DNA from: Ypsolopha sequella
Lineage: Eukaryota > Arthropoda > Insecta > Lepidoptera > Ypsolophidae
NCBI GenBank assembly: GCA_934047225.1
Contig: OW204005.1
Coordinates: 16,624,396 to 16,688,395, forward strand
Direction: 5' to 3'
Length of the DNA stretch: 64,000 bases
The notes beneath the pieces were generated by a model. It did not search any database and was not told the DNA's origin. It was given only the letters and a program-made list of their open reading frames with translations. The position numbers and the translations under genes were made by a program. The number at the start of each line of letters is the position of its first letter. Position 1 is the first letter of the stretch. Below are positions 32,340-43,813 of this stretch, one piece after another.

Positions 32340-33935
32340 TTACCTTTTTCAAGCTCCTTTCAAATGGAGAAATTGTGTTGTCTATGTCTAATCCCTTTTC
32401 AACCCTCAAGCCTTGTGTCTCAGTAACTCATGACACCTCTGCCCCCTTTCAATGAACTACCTCAGATGGAGAATTTGTGGTGTCTATGTCTAATCCCATA
32501 TCACCCCCCACCGCCTTGCGTCTCAGTAACTATGTTACCTCTGCTTCCTTTCAGTGAACTTCCTCAGATGGAGAATTTGTGTTGTCTATGTCTAATCCCT
32601 TTTCAACCCCCAAGCCTTGTGTCTCAGTAACTAATGTCACCTCTGCCTCCTTTCAATGAACTTCCTCAGATGGAGAATTTGTGTTGTCTATGTCTAATCC
32701 CTTATCACCCCCCACCGCCTTGCGTCTCAGTAACTAATGTCACTACTGCCTCCTTTCAATGAACTTCCTCAGATGGAGAATTTATGTTGTCTATGTCTAA
32801 TCCCTTATCACCCCCCACCGCCTTGCGTCGCAGTAACTAATGTCACTACTGCCTCATTTCAATGAACTTCCTCAGATGGAGAATTTATGTTGTCTATGTC
32901 TAATCCCTTATCACCCCCCACCGCCTTGCGTCGCAGTAACTAATGTCACTACTGCCTCCTTTCAATGAACTTCCTCAGATGGAGAATTTATGTTGTCTAT
33001 GCCTAATCCCTTATCACCCCCCACCGCCTTGCGTCTCAGTAACTAATGTCACTACTGCCTCCTTTCAATGAACTTCCTCAGATGGAGAATTTATGTTGTC
33101 TATGTCTAATCCCTTATCACCCCCCACCGCCTTGCGTCGCAGTAACTAATGTCACTACTGCCTCATTTCAATGAACTTCCTCAGATGGAGAATTTATGTT
33201 GTCTATGTCTAATCCCTTATCACCCCCCACCGCCTTGCGTCGCAGTAACTAATGTCACTACTGCCTCCTTTCAATGAACTTCCTCAGATGGAGAATTTGT
33301 GTTGTCTATGCCTAATCCCTTATCACCCCCCACCGCCTTGCGTCTCAGTAACTAATGTCACTACTGCCTCCTTTCAATGAACTTCCTCAGATGGAGAATT
33401 TGTGTTGTCTATGTCTAATCCCTTATCACCCCCCACCGCCTTGCGTCTCAGTAACTAATGTCACCTCTGCCTCCTTTCAATGAACTTCCTCAGATGGAGA
33501 ATTTATGTTGTCTATGTCTAATCCCTTATCACCCCCCACCGCCTTGCGTCGCAGTAACTAATGTCACTACTGCCTCCTTTCAATGAACTTCCTCAGATGG
33601 AGAATTTATGTTGTCTATGTCTAATCCCTTATCACCCCCCACCGCCTTGCGTCTCAGTAACTAATGTCACTACTGCCTCCTTTCAATGAACTTCCTCAGA
33701 TGGAGAATTTGTGTTGTCTATGCCTAATCCCTTATCACCCCCCACTGCCTTACGTCTCAGTGGCTAATGTCACCTCTGCCTCCTTTCAATGAACTTCCTC
33801 AGATGGAGAAGTTTTGTTGTTTATGTTTAATCCTTTTTTACCCCACACCCCCTTGCGTCTCAGTAACTAATGAATGACACTTCTGTCTCCTTTCAATGAA
33901 CTTCCTCAGATGGAGAAGTTGTGTCTATGTCTAAT
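32340..33935 (+). repeat. 103-bp minisatellite, about 16 units, with 309-bp higher-order repeat
   Basis: The anchor CTCAGATGGAGAATTT recurs every 103 bp from about 32461 to 33700, with looser copies at both ends. The middle units are nearly identical. Diagnostic changes (GCGTCGC/GCGTCTC, CCTCA/CCTCC, ATGTC/ATGCC) recur with a three-unit period at 32770-33078 and 33079-33387. 103 is not a multiple of 3, so it is not a protein repeat. Confidence 0.95.
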
Positions 33936-34009
33936 CGATTACTAACTCTTCTCTACTCTCTCATCCATTCTCTCTAACCTCCTAAGGTAGTTAATGGAGC
34001 CATAAATGA

Positions 34010-34690
34010 ATCTCTGTCAATGTTTGGCTTTTGCCTGCAGCTTTTGATTTAGTTTTTGGGTAGCCATATTGAATTTTTTTATATTTTTTGAACCAGTAAT
34101 TTTATAAAATGTGGCTTTGACTTTTGGTTTTCATGAAAATTTGTTATGTCTGATCCTATGTCTATGTCCTTAGGGAACTGCCCGTCTTCAAGGAACAAAC
34201 TATAGATAGCCTATGTCCAAGTGAACAGTCTAACCATTACAACAGTGAAAGAATTTTCCAAATAGGTTCACTTAGTAGTTATTAATGACTATTTCCCTGG
34301 GGAACTGAACATCCTCAGGAAATAAACTATAGCCTCTATCCAAGTGAAGTCTAACCATTACAATGGTGAAAGAATTTTCACAATCGGTTCAGTAGTTCTA
34401 GAGATTACCCGTGCGAATTTAATTAATGGCTATGTCCCTAGCGTACATTCACATGGGTAATCTCTGCTACTATGGACGGATTTAAAAAATTCTTTCACTA
34501 TTATAATTTATAATGGCCCAGCGTGTGTAAGTATGGGCAATTCCTGCCCGTCCCTAGGGAACAAAAAATAGCTTTTAGCACTCAGGGATAATGTAGCTTC
34601 CTATCTGTGAAAGAATTTTTAGAATCGGATCAGTAGTTCGGAGATTACTTCCTTCATCCAAACTCACAAACACTTCCTCTTTATAATATT
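34010..34690 (-). repeat. Helitron/SINE-like composite repeat
   Basis: It begins with TTTGGCTTTTGCCTGCAGCT, a degenerate inverse Helitron-type 3' end, and ends CTTCCTCTTTATAATATTGG. In between, three diverged units carry GTCTAACCATTACAA..GTGAAAGAATTTT..ATCGGTTCAGTAGTTC. Inverse relatives occur at 15920-16140. Confidence 0.5.
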
Positions 34691-34702
34691 GGTTCAGATT
34701 AC

Positions 34703-36356
34703 AGTTATAGACCATAAGTAACTATATCTGTAGTAGGTAACTATATCTAATCCAGTACCAGCATGACATAGTCACTCTGAGAAGGACAAAAAGTTACTGC
34801 TAAAAAAACCGGCCGACCTTGGCGAAACTTGGCAGGTTGTATACAGTCATGAAAAATAGCTGCACTTTTTTCATGACAAATATCTTATGTGGTACTGGCA
34901 TCAAATCAAATTTCATACAATTAAATTGGTTCAATTTCAGATCATTCGGGGATGGTTTTAAGTCATCTAGTACCTGAAAACTAGGCCTAAGAACTTACGA
35001 AACCTAACTTACCTACCTACTTATAAACTACCTAACTATAATAATATATATGGTATGAGAACATGGGAGTATATGCTTCCTTTAATACTAAATGAAATAC
35101 CTACCCATACATTAGATATTAGACTAAAAAACTTAAATAATAATAAAAAGCGAAAAAGTGCCATAAAGCTTCATTTTCTTCAACATCAGCAGCCTGTGGC
35201 TGCGTGATGTTATATAAGTTAGAATTAGTTTAGTTGGTTTAGCATAAAGTTTGCGATCTCGCCATACCGCGCAAAAACCATGTGGTTTTAGTCGGATGGC
35301 TTTAAATTCTTAAATATGTTAGTTATTTAAGTATGAATAAATAAAATAAAAAAAAATAAAAAAACAGTTCAAATTTAAAAACTCAAAATCATTTTGTTGT
35401 CTGCTTCGTTGCATATAAAAAGTCAATGTGAGAGAGTGAGACGCAGGCAGGCACGCACGCCAGCAGTAGTGGTCGCCTTAGTAAAAACTTTTGAATTTTG
35501 TCCGCTTTGTTGCATGTAATACGGTAATATTGTTAAACCTTTGAAAGGTTTTTGTAAGAAAGTAAGGAAAAATGTAATAGGTAAATACCAACTTAAAATT
35601 TGTTGGACAGAGAAAACTACCAGGGTATTTCATAATTAGAAATTGAACCAATTCATTTGACTATGACTAGGAACAATATTGCTAGTTTCAGGTGTCTAAT
35701 ACTTTTGGTGCTTGATAAAAAAAGAAAAATTTTCTGCCAGAAGGGGGGGGGGGGGGTTACGGTTAAGTCCCCGGAACGCACTATCCTAAATTTAAAAGTC
35801 CGGATACTAAGTTCTTACCAAAATGTCGTAAAATATCATTGAGGAATACCAACATAAAATTGTTTGTACAGGAAAATCAGCCAGACCCCCGTTTATTAAT
35901 TAACACTTTCGTCAGGTTCCAACACTGACAGCAGGATAGCGTATACAATTTTCAACACGTGCGACAGAGATGGCAACAGAACCCGTGTCGCGACCCCTAG
36001 TTTATGAACGCGCCCCAGGCTGGGCCCACTTAAGGCAAACTAGGGGATTTCATAACAGGTTGGTCAAGGTCAATGGGGTAAAAACTACCCCCGAAAGCGC
36101 CCCTAAAATCGGTGGGGCAGCCTAAACGGCCAGGCCGCAAATGTTTTTCTAGTTATACTTATCGAGTGTTATCGTATGAACAAGTTTTGATGTTGGTACC
36201 ACATGAGGTCTTTGGACATGATAAAAGCCCCACTTTTTTCATGACTGTACACAACCTGCCAAGTTTTACAAAGGTCGGCCGGCTTCTTAGCAGTAACTTT
36301 TTGTACTCAATGAGATATAGTTACCGACAGCAAACTTATGGTCTATTATAGGTAAA
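34703..36356. mobile_element. 1.65-kb element with ~200-bp inverted ends
   Basis: The outer ends share ATAGACCATAAGT inverted with ACTTATGGTCTAT. Inside, GGCCGACCTTGGCGAAACTT GGCAGG is mirrored by CCTGCC AAGTTTTACAAAGGTCGGCC, and CAGTCATGAAAAA by TTTTTTCATGACTG. The interior contains a poly-G run at 35742-35757 and two similar segments near 35580 and 35840 (AATACCAAC.TAAAATT.TT). No gene. Confidence 0.75.
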
Positions 36357-36659
36357 AGTGTGACTTTTTATAGTTGCATATGTGTAAACAAACACATAGT
36401 TTTAAATCGCGCGCGATCCGACTTAATGTGGCTCCGTCGGAAAAATTAGCAACTCGATTCGTGGTGGTTGAAATTTCGAACAAAATCATATAAAAATAAA
36501 GTTCTTATCAGCTCGCACTGCAACATGGCTGTTACGTCAGTCGCTGCGACTGACAAGTGCGAAAATAGTGTGTTTTTAATTAATTTTATGTAAAATAAAA
36601 TTAATTTCCAAGAACTGAGAAAACCATATCATTTTATATTATTTTGTCTAGAAGTTTAT

Positions 36660-37045
36660 TAGTAGTTTATGCTACAAGGGCGAAAAGGAATAAATTATGA
36701 GGACGATTTAAAACAAGCGTAGCCCGTGCATCATACTACGTTTTTCAATGCATAGTGTGAGGAAATAAAACAAATTTGATATGATATGAATTAATAATAT
36801 GATCTTGTGAACTTTTAATTATGATTGGCTCAAAAGGACTGTATCCAGAGCCGTTAAAGAGTGAAAAAAAAGTATAACATTTATGGTACACAGGAAGGGT
36901 TGCAGGTTAGCCAACCATTGTAAATAAATTAAAAAAAATTAATAATAATAAAGCCCTAGGGCAAAATAATCGACTTTCTGTTCGGTTTTGATGCATAAAA
37001 AGTGGGCCTTTACGAGCACTTGCATTGAAAAAAAATTTATACTGT
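36660..37045. repeat. Dispersed repeat, inverse of 48850-49260
   Basis: GGCTCAAAAGGACTGTATCC, GGTACACAGGAAGGGTTGCA, AATCGACTTTCTGTTCGGTT and TTTACGAGCACTTGCATTGA all recur inverted at 48.85-49.1 kb in the expected order. Non-coding. Confidence 0.85.
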
Positions 37046-37270
37046 TTCGATAAAAAATGCAGCAAAAATCGAGAAATAATAAACTTGGAATTTTTTTGCT
37101 TCATTTCTGTGTATCAAAATAAAATTCAGGAAAAACCACATCACTATTTGTATCGTGTAGTTTTCTTCTATTAAAAATGCTATAGTTACCGTATAAAAGG
37201 GTTACAAAGTTACTCATTTCAAGGTCGTTGGCATTGCAAGTGCTAGGAGCGTGACACGATGTTTTTGCGA

Positions 37271-37320
37271 TTAAACAGTACGTCACGCTCCTTGTACTTG
37301 TGATTCAACTAGTGGCGTCG
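37271..37320 (+). repeat. 50-bp perfect direct repeat, first copy
   Basis: It starts TTAAACAGTACGTCACGCTC and ends AGTGGCGTCG, and is identical to 37791-37840. The two copies flank a MITE-like element. Confidence 0.9.
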
Positions 37321-37321
37321 T

Positions 37322-37793
37322 CGCCCTTAATACCGCCAAATGGGTACTTTCTAAAGCCTACTCCTTTTTTATGGCCAAACCAAAAATATTGAAAAAATGT
37401 ATTATGGATTATCAACTCTAGGACAACATATTATGCAACATTTTTCTTTTTCGTACCACCAAAACTTCTATATGAAAAATTGTTTCAACTGAATGGTGTT
37501 TTTTGGCTTGAATTTCCTACTGCTCCTAAGCGGCTTAGGTGATTTAATTCATTTATGCTTTGATAAATAGATAAACTTGATAGCTATAAATATAACATAG
37601 AATTATTCAATCGAACAATGACGCCCATGTGAAAAGTATTATTTTCTCCTATTTTGCCCTATCAAGGACGCAGCGAGCGTCGTAACAGCCACCACGCATT
37701 GTGCACTGATTTGAACGTTATTTCAATGTCGTTTCCGTCGATATTCATACAGCCAAACATCGAGCTTCTAATTTGGCGACGGTAATCGCTTTA
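37322..37793. mobile_element. 470-bp MITE-like element, copy 1
   Basis: It matches 49910-50380 along its length (CAAATGGGTACTTTCTAAAG, GCTTTGATAAATAGATAAAC, GACGCAGCGAGCGTCGTAA, GAACGTTATTTCA). The ends carry a loose inverted repeat (ACCGCCAAAT/ATTTGGCGACGGT). A part is also found at 44770-44935. Confidence 0.75.
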
Positions 37794-37840
37794 AACAGTA
37801 CGTCACGCTCCTTGTACTTGTGATTCAACTAGTGGCGTCG
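37791..37840 (+). repeat. 50-bp perfect direct repeat, second copy
   Basis: It is identical to 37271-37320, with different sequence beyond its right edge. Confidence 0.9.
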
Positions 37841-38254
37841 CGCGCGATTGAACCAGTGTTGCCACCCTCGGATTTTGGTTTCCCCCTAACTCCTTGTAAA
37901 AATCCTCTAAATTTGACAATTTATAATAAATATTTCAGTAACTTTAAAACAGTCATGAGTAGCGTCCAGTTTTCAACAGAAAAATGTCTTACAAAAAATA
38001 TATATTATTGGTTCTAGCGATACAGAACTGCACACCACGTTCCGATATATGCATACTAAACCCAAAATTCGGTTCAAAAATGTTTCCCCTAAAAATACCC
38101 TAAATAATTTTATACCCCAAAAAATCTCCTAAACATGAAAAAATACCCTAAATTTAGGGGGAAATACCCTAAGGTGGGTACTGGCACTGGATTAAACACT
38201 TTGCAACGGGCCCTGGATGATAGACCCAATTTATTCAATTGTAATTTTTATCTA

Positions 38255-38575
38255 GCGATATCTAATTAAGTCTCTATACTATACAGTCCAAAAAGCAAAA
38301 TTTGATGAAACACCATAATAGTAGCTGTCAGGATATCGTGAATATTGCCTCGTTATTACGTAAAGTTTAGCAAGTTGTATAATTTTTATCTATACTGAAA
38401 CTAAGAAAAGAGAGAAATACAGACGTCGTTCATGTAAAGAAGACTAAGTTTATATACTTCTCTATAAATTAACAGTAACCATTTCATGGAAAACAGTTTT
38501 TACCTGAAACCATTTCACAAATTCGGCGCTTTTTTAATATCTCGCCATCTTGTACCCCTTAATGAGAAATGGGTC
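38255..38575 (-). repeat. Repeat shared with the spacer of the 19.3-21.1 kb element
   Basis: GATATCGTGAATATTGCCTC, GAGAGAAATACAGACGTCGT and ACCATTTCATGGAAAACAGT are found inverted at 20125-20445. This suggests a separate transposon inserted in, or captured by, the larger foldback element. Confidence 0.75.
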
Positions 38576-38749
38576 GGAGTGCAGTGTGGGGGGGGAAGGG
38601 AAACATAGAAAAATATGTGTGCAAAGTTTCACTGATATCAAAGCCATCATGATGTCACAAACACCTAAAGCATTTATGTGGCAGCTGAGCGGATTGGCCC
38701 ACATTAACATTTATTAAGAGCGGTTTCACAGCCGGATTGTGAAAAACCC

Positions 38750-39020
38750 GCCTTTTTTCTAATTAATCGAAACAGAACACTTAAATTCAAAATTCACTCA
38801 ATAGTTATTCAACAAAACCTTTGTACCTATGTATTGTGTATGCTGCTATCGCAAAGTATGCATAGCAAAAATTTTGAAATTCTAAATTACAGAAACCAAT
38901 GGAAACTTTGCGAATGCAGTATACACAATACATAGGTAATAAATAAGTTTTTTTTGAATAACTATTGAGTGAATTTTGAATTAAGTGTTCTGTTTCGATT
39001 AATTAGAAAAAAGGCGGGTA
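38750..39020. repeat. Palindromic MITE, ~100-bp near-perfect arms
   Basis: ACCCGCCTTTTTTCTAATTA is mirrored by TAATTAGAAAAAAGGCGGGT. The loop is itself an inverted repeat around ACCTATGTATTGTGTAT and relates to 41440-41590. Confidence 0.85.
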
Positions 39021-39187
39021 CTTTGGTAACTTTGGAATACCACCATTTATGGTCTTCACTTATCATTTTCAAATCATTTACATTATGTATAAGAACCTCT
39101 TCAGTTTACACACTACCACCTATTTTGTGGTGAATTAAATCCATTCGCCTATCTTTTGCATTCGAAAATAAGTCAATTTTAAAGTAC

Positions 39188-40495
39188 GTTTATAAGAGCT
39201 CTCACTCCCACAGGGACTCACCGATCAAAGTTTTTCCGAAAAAGTATCAAAATCCCTATCAGTTGTCAAAAAATGACAAATTTGAATACGGCAGCGTAAT
39301 CGGCAACCTTGAATGCCCTTCGATACCGAGTTTCGTGTGACCTGTCAAAAACTGTCAAAACCTGTAAAATTATTTTTTTTGTCATGTAGCCCTACCTTGA
39401 CTGATCACTATAGTTGAAACCAAAACTCCCTACGATTAGCCGTTCGGGAGATATGGCCGATCAAAATTCTGTCAATTTTTCTTCTTTTCGTTTTTTTTTA
39501 CCGTCGTCTAGATCTCACCGAGCCCTTTTCTTAGAGTACCATGAACATGGGTCTAGCATCAGCCGTTTGGGAGATAAGGGTCTGTAAAGTTTTGATACTT
39601 TCGGCAGTTAGACAGCCATCAACATGGGCCTAACTCCAGCCGTTTGGGAGATACAGGCCGTCAAAGTTTTGACATTAAAAAAGAAAAACTTTTTTGGCAC
39701 ACCGTGGTCCAAGTATATCCCAAGTATATCCCTTCCGTTCCAAAGATATTTTGCTGGAATATAGATAGATATAGACAGATAGATAGATAGATAGATAGAC
39801 ACATAGATATTAGATAGATATATAGATTGACCTCAAAAGGAAATAATGGAACCCTAATATGATCACTTGTGTGGCTGTCTGTCTGTCCGTCAACAACAGC
39901 CGATTTGCTCTGGCACACATACATTTTCATGTCCACTATATTAAATGTCAAAATCGATGCAATTTTCGTAATTAATGTCCAAGAAAACCATAAAAACGAC
40001 ACCCATATTGATATTTACACATTTCAAAATTTCAACCCCATCGCACCCCAACAGGAAATGATGTTATTTCACGTTCACTACGTTGGATTTAGAAATCGTT
40101 GTTGTTTTCGTAATCAGCGACCCGATAAACCATACAAACGATACCCATGTTGATTTTCAGACTTTGTCACCCCATTTCCCCCTTTTAGGGGTTGAATTCT
40201 GAAAAAACCTGAAACACGTGTTTACTCATTTATGAATAGGAGTACTCCTGTGAAGTCTCGAATAAAATAGTCTAACTAATCTTGTTTCCCCATACAAACT
40301 TTGGACCCCCGTTTCACCCCCTTAGGGGTAGAATTTCGAAAAACCCTTTCTTATTCCTTGTTTACATTACAAAGGGAAGCTTTGTGCAAAATTTCAGCTT
40401 TCTAGGTCGAAGGGTTTGGGCTGTGCGTTGATGAGTCAGTGAATGAGTCAGTGAATGAATCAGTCAGTCAGGACTTCTCTTTTTATATATATAGA
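39188..40495 (-). mobile_element. Helitron, 3'-truncated, antisense copy of the 13.8-kb family
   Basis: Read from 40495 leftwards it begins TCTATATATATAAAAAGAG and follows the 13815-15410 element closely (CTGACTGACTGATTCATTC, CCCCTAAGGGGGTGAAACGG, TATCGGGTCGCTGATTA). It stops at about 39188 without the GC hairpin and CTAG end, and without the helicase scrap. The TATC microsatellite lies at 39762-39812. Confidence 0.85.
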
Positions 40496-40804
40496 TAGAT
40501 AAAAAAAACTAAAATAGCTAGCAAAATTTCAAATATCAAATCTCTAGATATTGTTGAAACACACCTAATAAAATATGTTTGAGTTCTGTATATGGTTACT
40601 ATTCGTCAAACGAGGAGAAAAAGTGTTTGAAGACCTCATTTCAACAATTATTTCTATCGAGAAAAATTTATTCAAACATGTTTTCCAATTTCAAAACCCT
40701 AGCTAGAATATATAGTCAAAATGCATATACCAGAAACTGATTATAATTTTCCGTGTATTTCATGAAATACACAGAAAAGAAACACCCGTATTTTTTTCGC
40801 ATAT

Positions 40805-41680
40805 CGCCTTAACGTTGTTTTTCTTGTTATGAAGCTAAAAGTGAAAAAGATATCGGTCTATAGCAATTCAAGCCTGAAGTTAGGTTTATGAATCAACAGC
40901 TTGAAATTTAATTAAAAATTCCCAAAGCTTAATTTTCAAAAGTTTTTTTTTTTTTGTTCCAGGGCATATACGCCATTATATGACATAGTTTTCATTATTT
41001 TGGTAATTTTTTTATGATTTTTTAAAGAATTGTCCGATGACCTTGTCACTTGAGAATTGAAGACATTATAATTATACTGATTGTGATGTGTGATTGCTTA
41101 TGAAAAAAGTTGTCTGTCTCTGTCGTCTACTCATCTGTCATCTAGCTGCCAAATTAGTCTGAAGCAAATTATTATAAATTTATCTTGATAGCAAAGGACA
41201 CATTTCTAAACAGCCATTACTCAAGTGACGTCACACGAGGGGAAATGGAAGTTGCAGCCTTTTCGTAAAAATATTCATCGTCATGAGGTTTTTTAGACCA
41301 AAACTTCGAAAATACGGCTTATTAAACCTAAATCTCGAAATGGTTTTCAAATTAACACACCTTAACATAATTTAATCAATGCCAATTAGCCATGAATTTG
41401 TCGAAACAAACTTTTAAGCATTTTAATCTTGTTTGGACAAAATCGTGATTAATTGTGTATACTGCATTTGCAAAGTTTCCATTGGTTTCTGTAAATTAGA
41501 AATTCTAAATCTTTTTCTATTCAAAATTTTTGAAATCCTTATTTACGGAAACTAATGGAAATTTTGCGATAGCAACATACAGTTTATATATACAACAATG
41601 TTGATTTATAAACGTTACTTCTATGACCAATATATTTTTTACTTTTAACTTCATAACAAGAAAAACAAGGTTTAAGTTGT
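40805..41680. mobile_element. Element with inverted ends containing repeat R1
   Basis: GTTGTTTTTCTTGTTATGAA at about 40813 is mirrored by TTCATAACAAGAAAAACAAG at about 41650. The interior holds R1 (40965-41400) and a segment related to the 38.8-kb palindrome. Confidence 0.6.
40965..41400 (+). repeat. Dispersed repeat R1, copy 2
   Basis: GATTTTTTAAAGAATTGTCC, CTTGTCACTTGAGAATT and GTGACGTCACACGAGG occur as in 51880-52310; see also 7960-8235. Confidence 0.85.
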
Positions 41681-41765
41681 GCATTTTGTACCGAACGACT
41701 GACGTTTAACCTTAAGGCGAGGCCTCATCCGAAAATGACTCTATTGCTAAATTTATTTCTTTTAA

Positions 41766-42262
41766 ACGGTATGATTTGGTGTAACACGACTTAACTTATT
41801 TGACAGGACTAACATTATTTTAACCAAAATTTATACTTGCGATTGTCGGCACTTGGTGAAACTTGAAACACATCTTGAATTAAAACACTTGTACTTGTAG
41901 TTTCACTTTATTTATATTAACTCCCAACCGGTTTCGGATTTTACTCCATTTTCAAGGGAAGATCTTAATTAAAATATTTTACATGACTCCAGGCACTAGC
42001 TCTGAGCAACGTAAACAATGATAAGTGCCTGGAGTCATGTAAAATATTTTAATTAAGATCTTCCCTTGAAAATGGAGTAAAACCCGAAACCGGTTGGGAG
42101 TTAATATAAATAAAGTGAAACTACATACAAGTGTTTTAATTCAAGATTATTTTAACCGCCCTGTCTTTGTCTTTTTGATACAGAAAGAAAAAGACACAAC
42201 GCTTAAATTAAGTTTAGTCCTGTCAAATAACTTAAAACGTGTTACGCAGAATCGACACAATT
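41766..42262. mobile_element. MITE family E, copy 1, split by an insertion
   Basis: GGTGTAACACGACTTAACTT and the right part (GCCCTGTCTTTGTCTTTTTG.. GTGTTACGCAGAATCGACAC) together match the intact copies at 58182-58339 and 58790-58951. The insert 41826-42145 interrupts it. Confidence 0.8.
41826..42145. mobile_element. 320-bp insertion with palindromic core and 12-bp target repeat
   Basis: The exact 12-mer ATTATTTTAACC stands at 41814-41825 and 42146-42157. The core 41873-42145 is a nearly perfect palindrome (AACTCCCAACCGGTTTCGG/CCGAAACCGGTTGGGAGTT). A 47-bp left part has no inverted partner. A 12-bp duplication is not usual for a MITE. Confidence 0.8.
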
Positions 42263-42629
42263 GTTAGTTTAACTATAAAAACAACTTCATTTTAGGAAAT
42301 TATTCTCGCGTTAATGAAACAGCATGAATATATTGTTCAAAGTAAGCTGTTTTTAGACCAAAGGCTGATTTACACGATGCCAGCCCCGGCACAAGCAGGC
42401 GCCGAAAACCGATGGCATGCAAAATTCTACTCCGTTCTATCCGTTCCAGGCATAGATAAATAAAGGAAGGATAGATTGCTCACTCCATACATTAGAACAA
42501 AGCCCTCGTAAAACTTATTATTTTCGCCGGTACCTACTAGTTCGACTTATTATTTTTGATGTCGCTACTATACTAGATAAATTGTGACATACCTAGTGCC
42601 ATCTATCGAACAGTTGATGAAATGAAATT

Positions 42630-42653
42630 TGATGTGTGTGTGTGTGTGTGTGT
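42630..42653 (+). repeat. (GT)n microsatellite
   Basis: About eleven uninterrupted GT units. Confidence 0.9.
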
Positions 42654-43101
42654 AGCAACTATACTGCGCCCACAAAAACATAAATTTGCTGGAATACGAC
42701 AATACGCGACACATGGCATACGATAAATCTGAGGATAAATCGCTCAACCGTGCATGACAGTTAGGTAAATAAAGCGTATTTTAATGCACATATTGCACAT
42801 ATTTTGTTTAATTGATCGTTGTGCGCCATCTACCGGAATCCGGAATAACCGTCTGCACGCTTAGTTAGATTGCCAGCTTACCACCGAAAGTTAAATGAAA
42901 AAGATGTTAAAAACACCTGATTAAGAATTCACTATTTTCTGATGCGATGTTATAAAAATGTTGTGTTTTTATTAATAAAATAAATAAATATGATGAACCA
43001 GAACAATAAAATGCTATATTTCGTCGATTTCAGACAAATTTTATTTCCAGCGAGACAAGTAACGCCATCTAGCAACGTTATTTTTAGTATTGCGAACAGT
43101 A

Positions 43102-43212
43102 CAGTGGAGACCACATCAAGTTATACACTTGCAGTACGAAATTAGCCCCTACAGAGAAGAATATACGATACGTACAAAGTCCAATGTGTCTTACTCGATG
43201 CGGTCTCCACTG
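43102..43212. mobile_element. TA-flanked MITE with CAGTGGAGACC ends
   Basis: CAGTGGAGACCACATC and GATGCGGTCTCCACTG are the inverted ends, and TA borders both (43100-43101, 43213-43214). Mariner-type MITE of 111 bp. Confidence 0.85.
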
Positions 43213-43289
43213 TACAAGGAGATAGGAATCTATCCTTCCTTTATTTATCTATGGTTCCAGGGCAGTGCTGGACTGGCACGAAAAAGCTT

Positions 43290-43710
43290 TTACATTATTT
43301 ATTTATTTATTTAAAAAGTATAACATGACAGTTTAAAAACTAATGCGTTATACAATATAATATTATTAAAATAAGTAAATCTACTAACAATACTAGACAG
43401 CTACAGAGAACACGATAATTACAAAACAAATTACAAAATAAATTAAAACAACAAAACAATATAAATTTTATTGAACAAATTAACAAACCCTTTCAGCCAT
43501 CACGCTCTCTAAACGCCAAACATTCATCAATCACAGTCATCAATCTGTCAGCAAATAAGTCACATTCATTCCGGTACTGACGCCAACAGTGTTCGGCCTG
43601 GATTCGTGCTGGGGGCTCGGTTGGTGACCATTGAACCTTGTTCCTGGTCCCTGGCCGGGTCTCCGGTATGGGTTCGGGCGGCTGATTGGATTTTACCTTG
43701 TAAAATATAT
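43290..43710 (-). mobile_element. Unidentified retroelement 3' end with AAAT tail
   Basis: The minus strand contains a GC-rich coding piece (43493-43706), about 180 bp of AT-rich 3' sequence, and an (AAAT)n tail at 43293-43313. This is the form of a 5'-truncated non-LTR retrotransposon. Confidence 0.5.
43493..43706 (-). pseudogene. C-terminal coding fragment, family not recognised
   Basis: About 70 codons are open on the minus strand and end in TGA at 43493. The reading includes NQPPEPIPETRPGT, VQWSPTEPP, AEHCWRQYRNECDLFADRL and DECLAFRERDG. Codon use and GC content differ sharply from the AT-rich flanks, so it is (or was) coding. I do not know the family. Its position before an AAAT tail suggests a retroelement ORF end; a processed host fragment is the alternative. 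Confidence 0.5.
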
Positions 43711-43813
43711 ATTTTACCTATCATTTTAATCGTAAATATATTGCTACATAAATTAAATAAACCTTTAATTTAGTTCATGTACATTTATTATTTTATTACA
43801 TATATTTTCTTTA

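Larger units (their letters stand above)
42430..43265. mobile_element. Element with ~40-bp inverted ends
   Basis: ATAGATAAATAAAGGAAGGA followed by TAGATT at 42452 is mirrored at about 43228-43253. Inside are a (GT)n run (42630-42653), two GCCATCTA motifs and the MITE at 43102-43212. Confidence 0.55.

Noticed and set aside
32430..32630. 66-codon frame in the minisatellite
   Set aside because: The unit length of 103 bp shifts frame in each copy; it cannot encode a repeated protein.
32340..33935. CRISPR-like array
   Set aside because: The units are continuous 103-bp tandem copies without unique spacers, and the window is an insect genome.
35742..35757. Run of about 16 G
   Set aside because: Considered as a G-quadruplex regulatory site, but it is a plain homopolymer inside a repeat and may be imprecise in the assembly.
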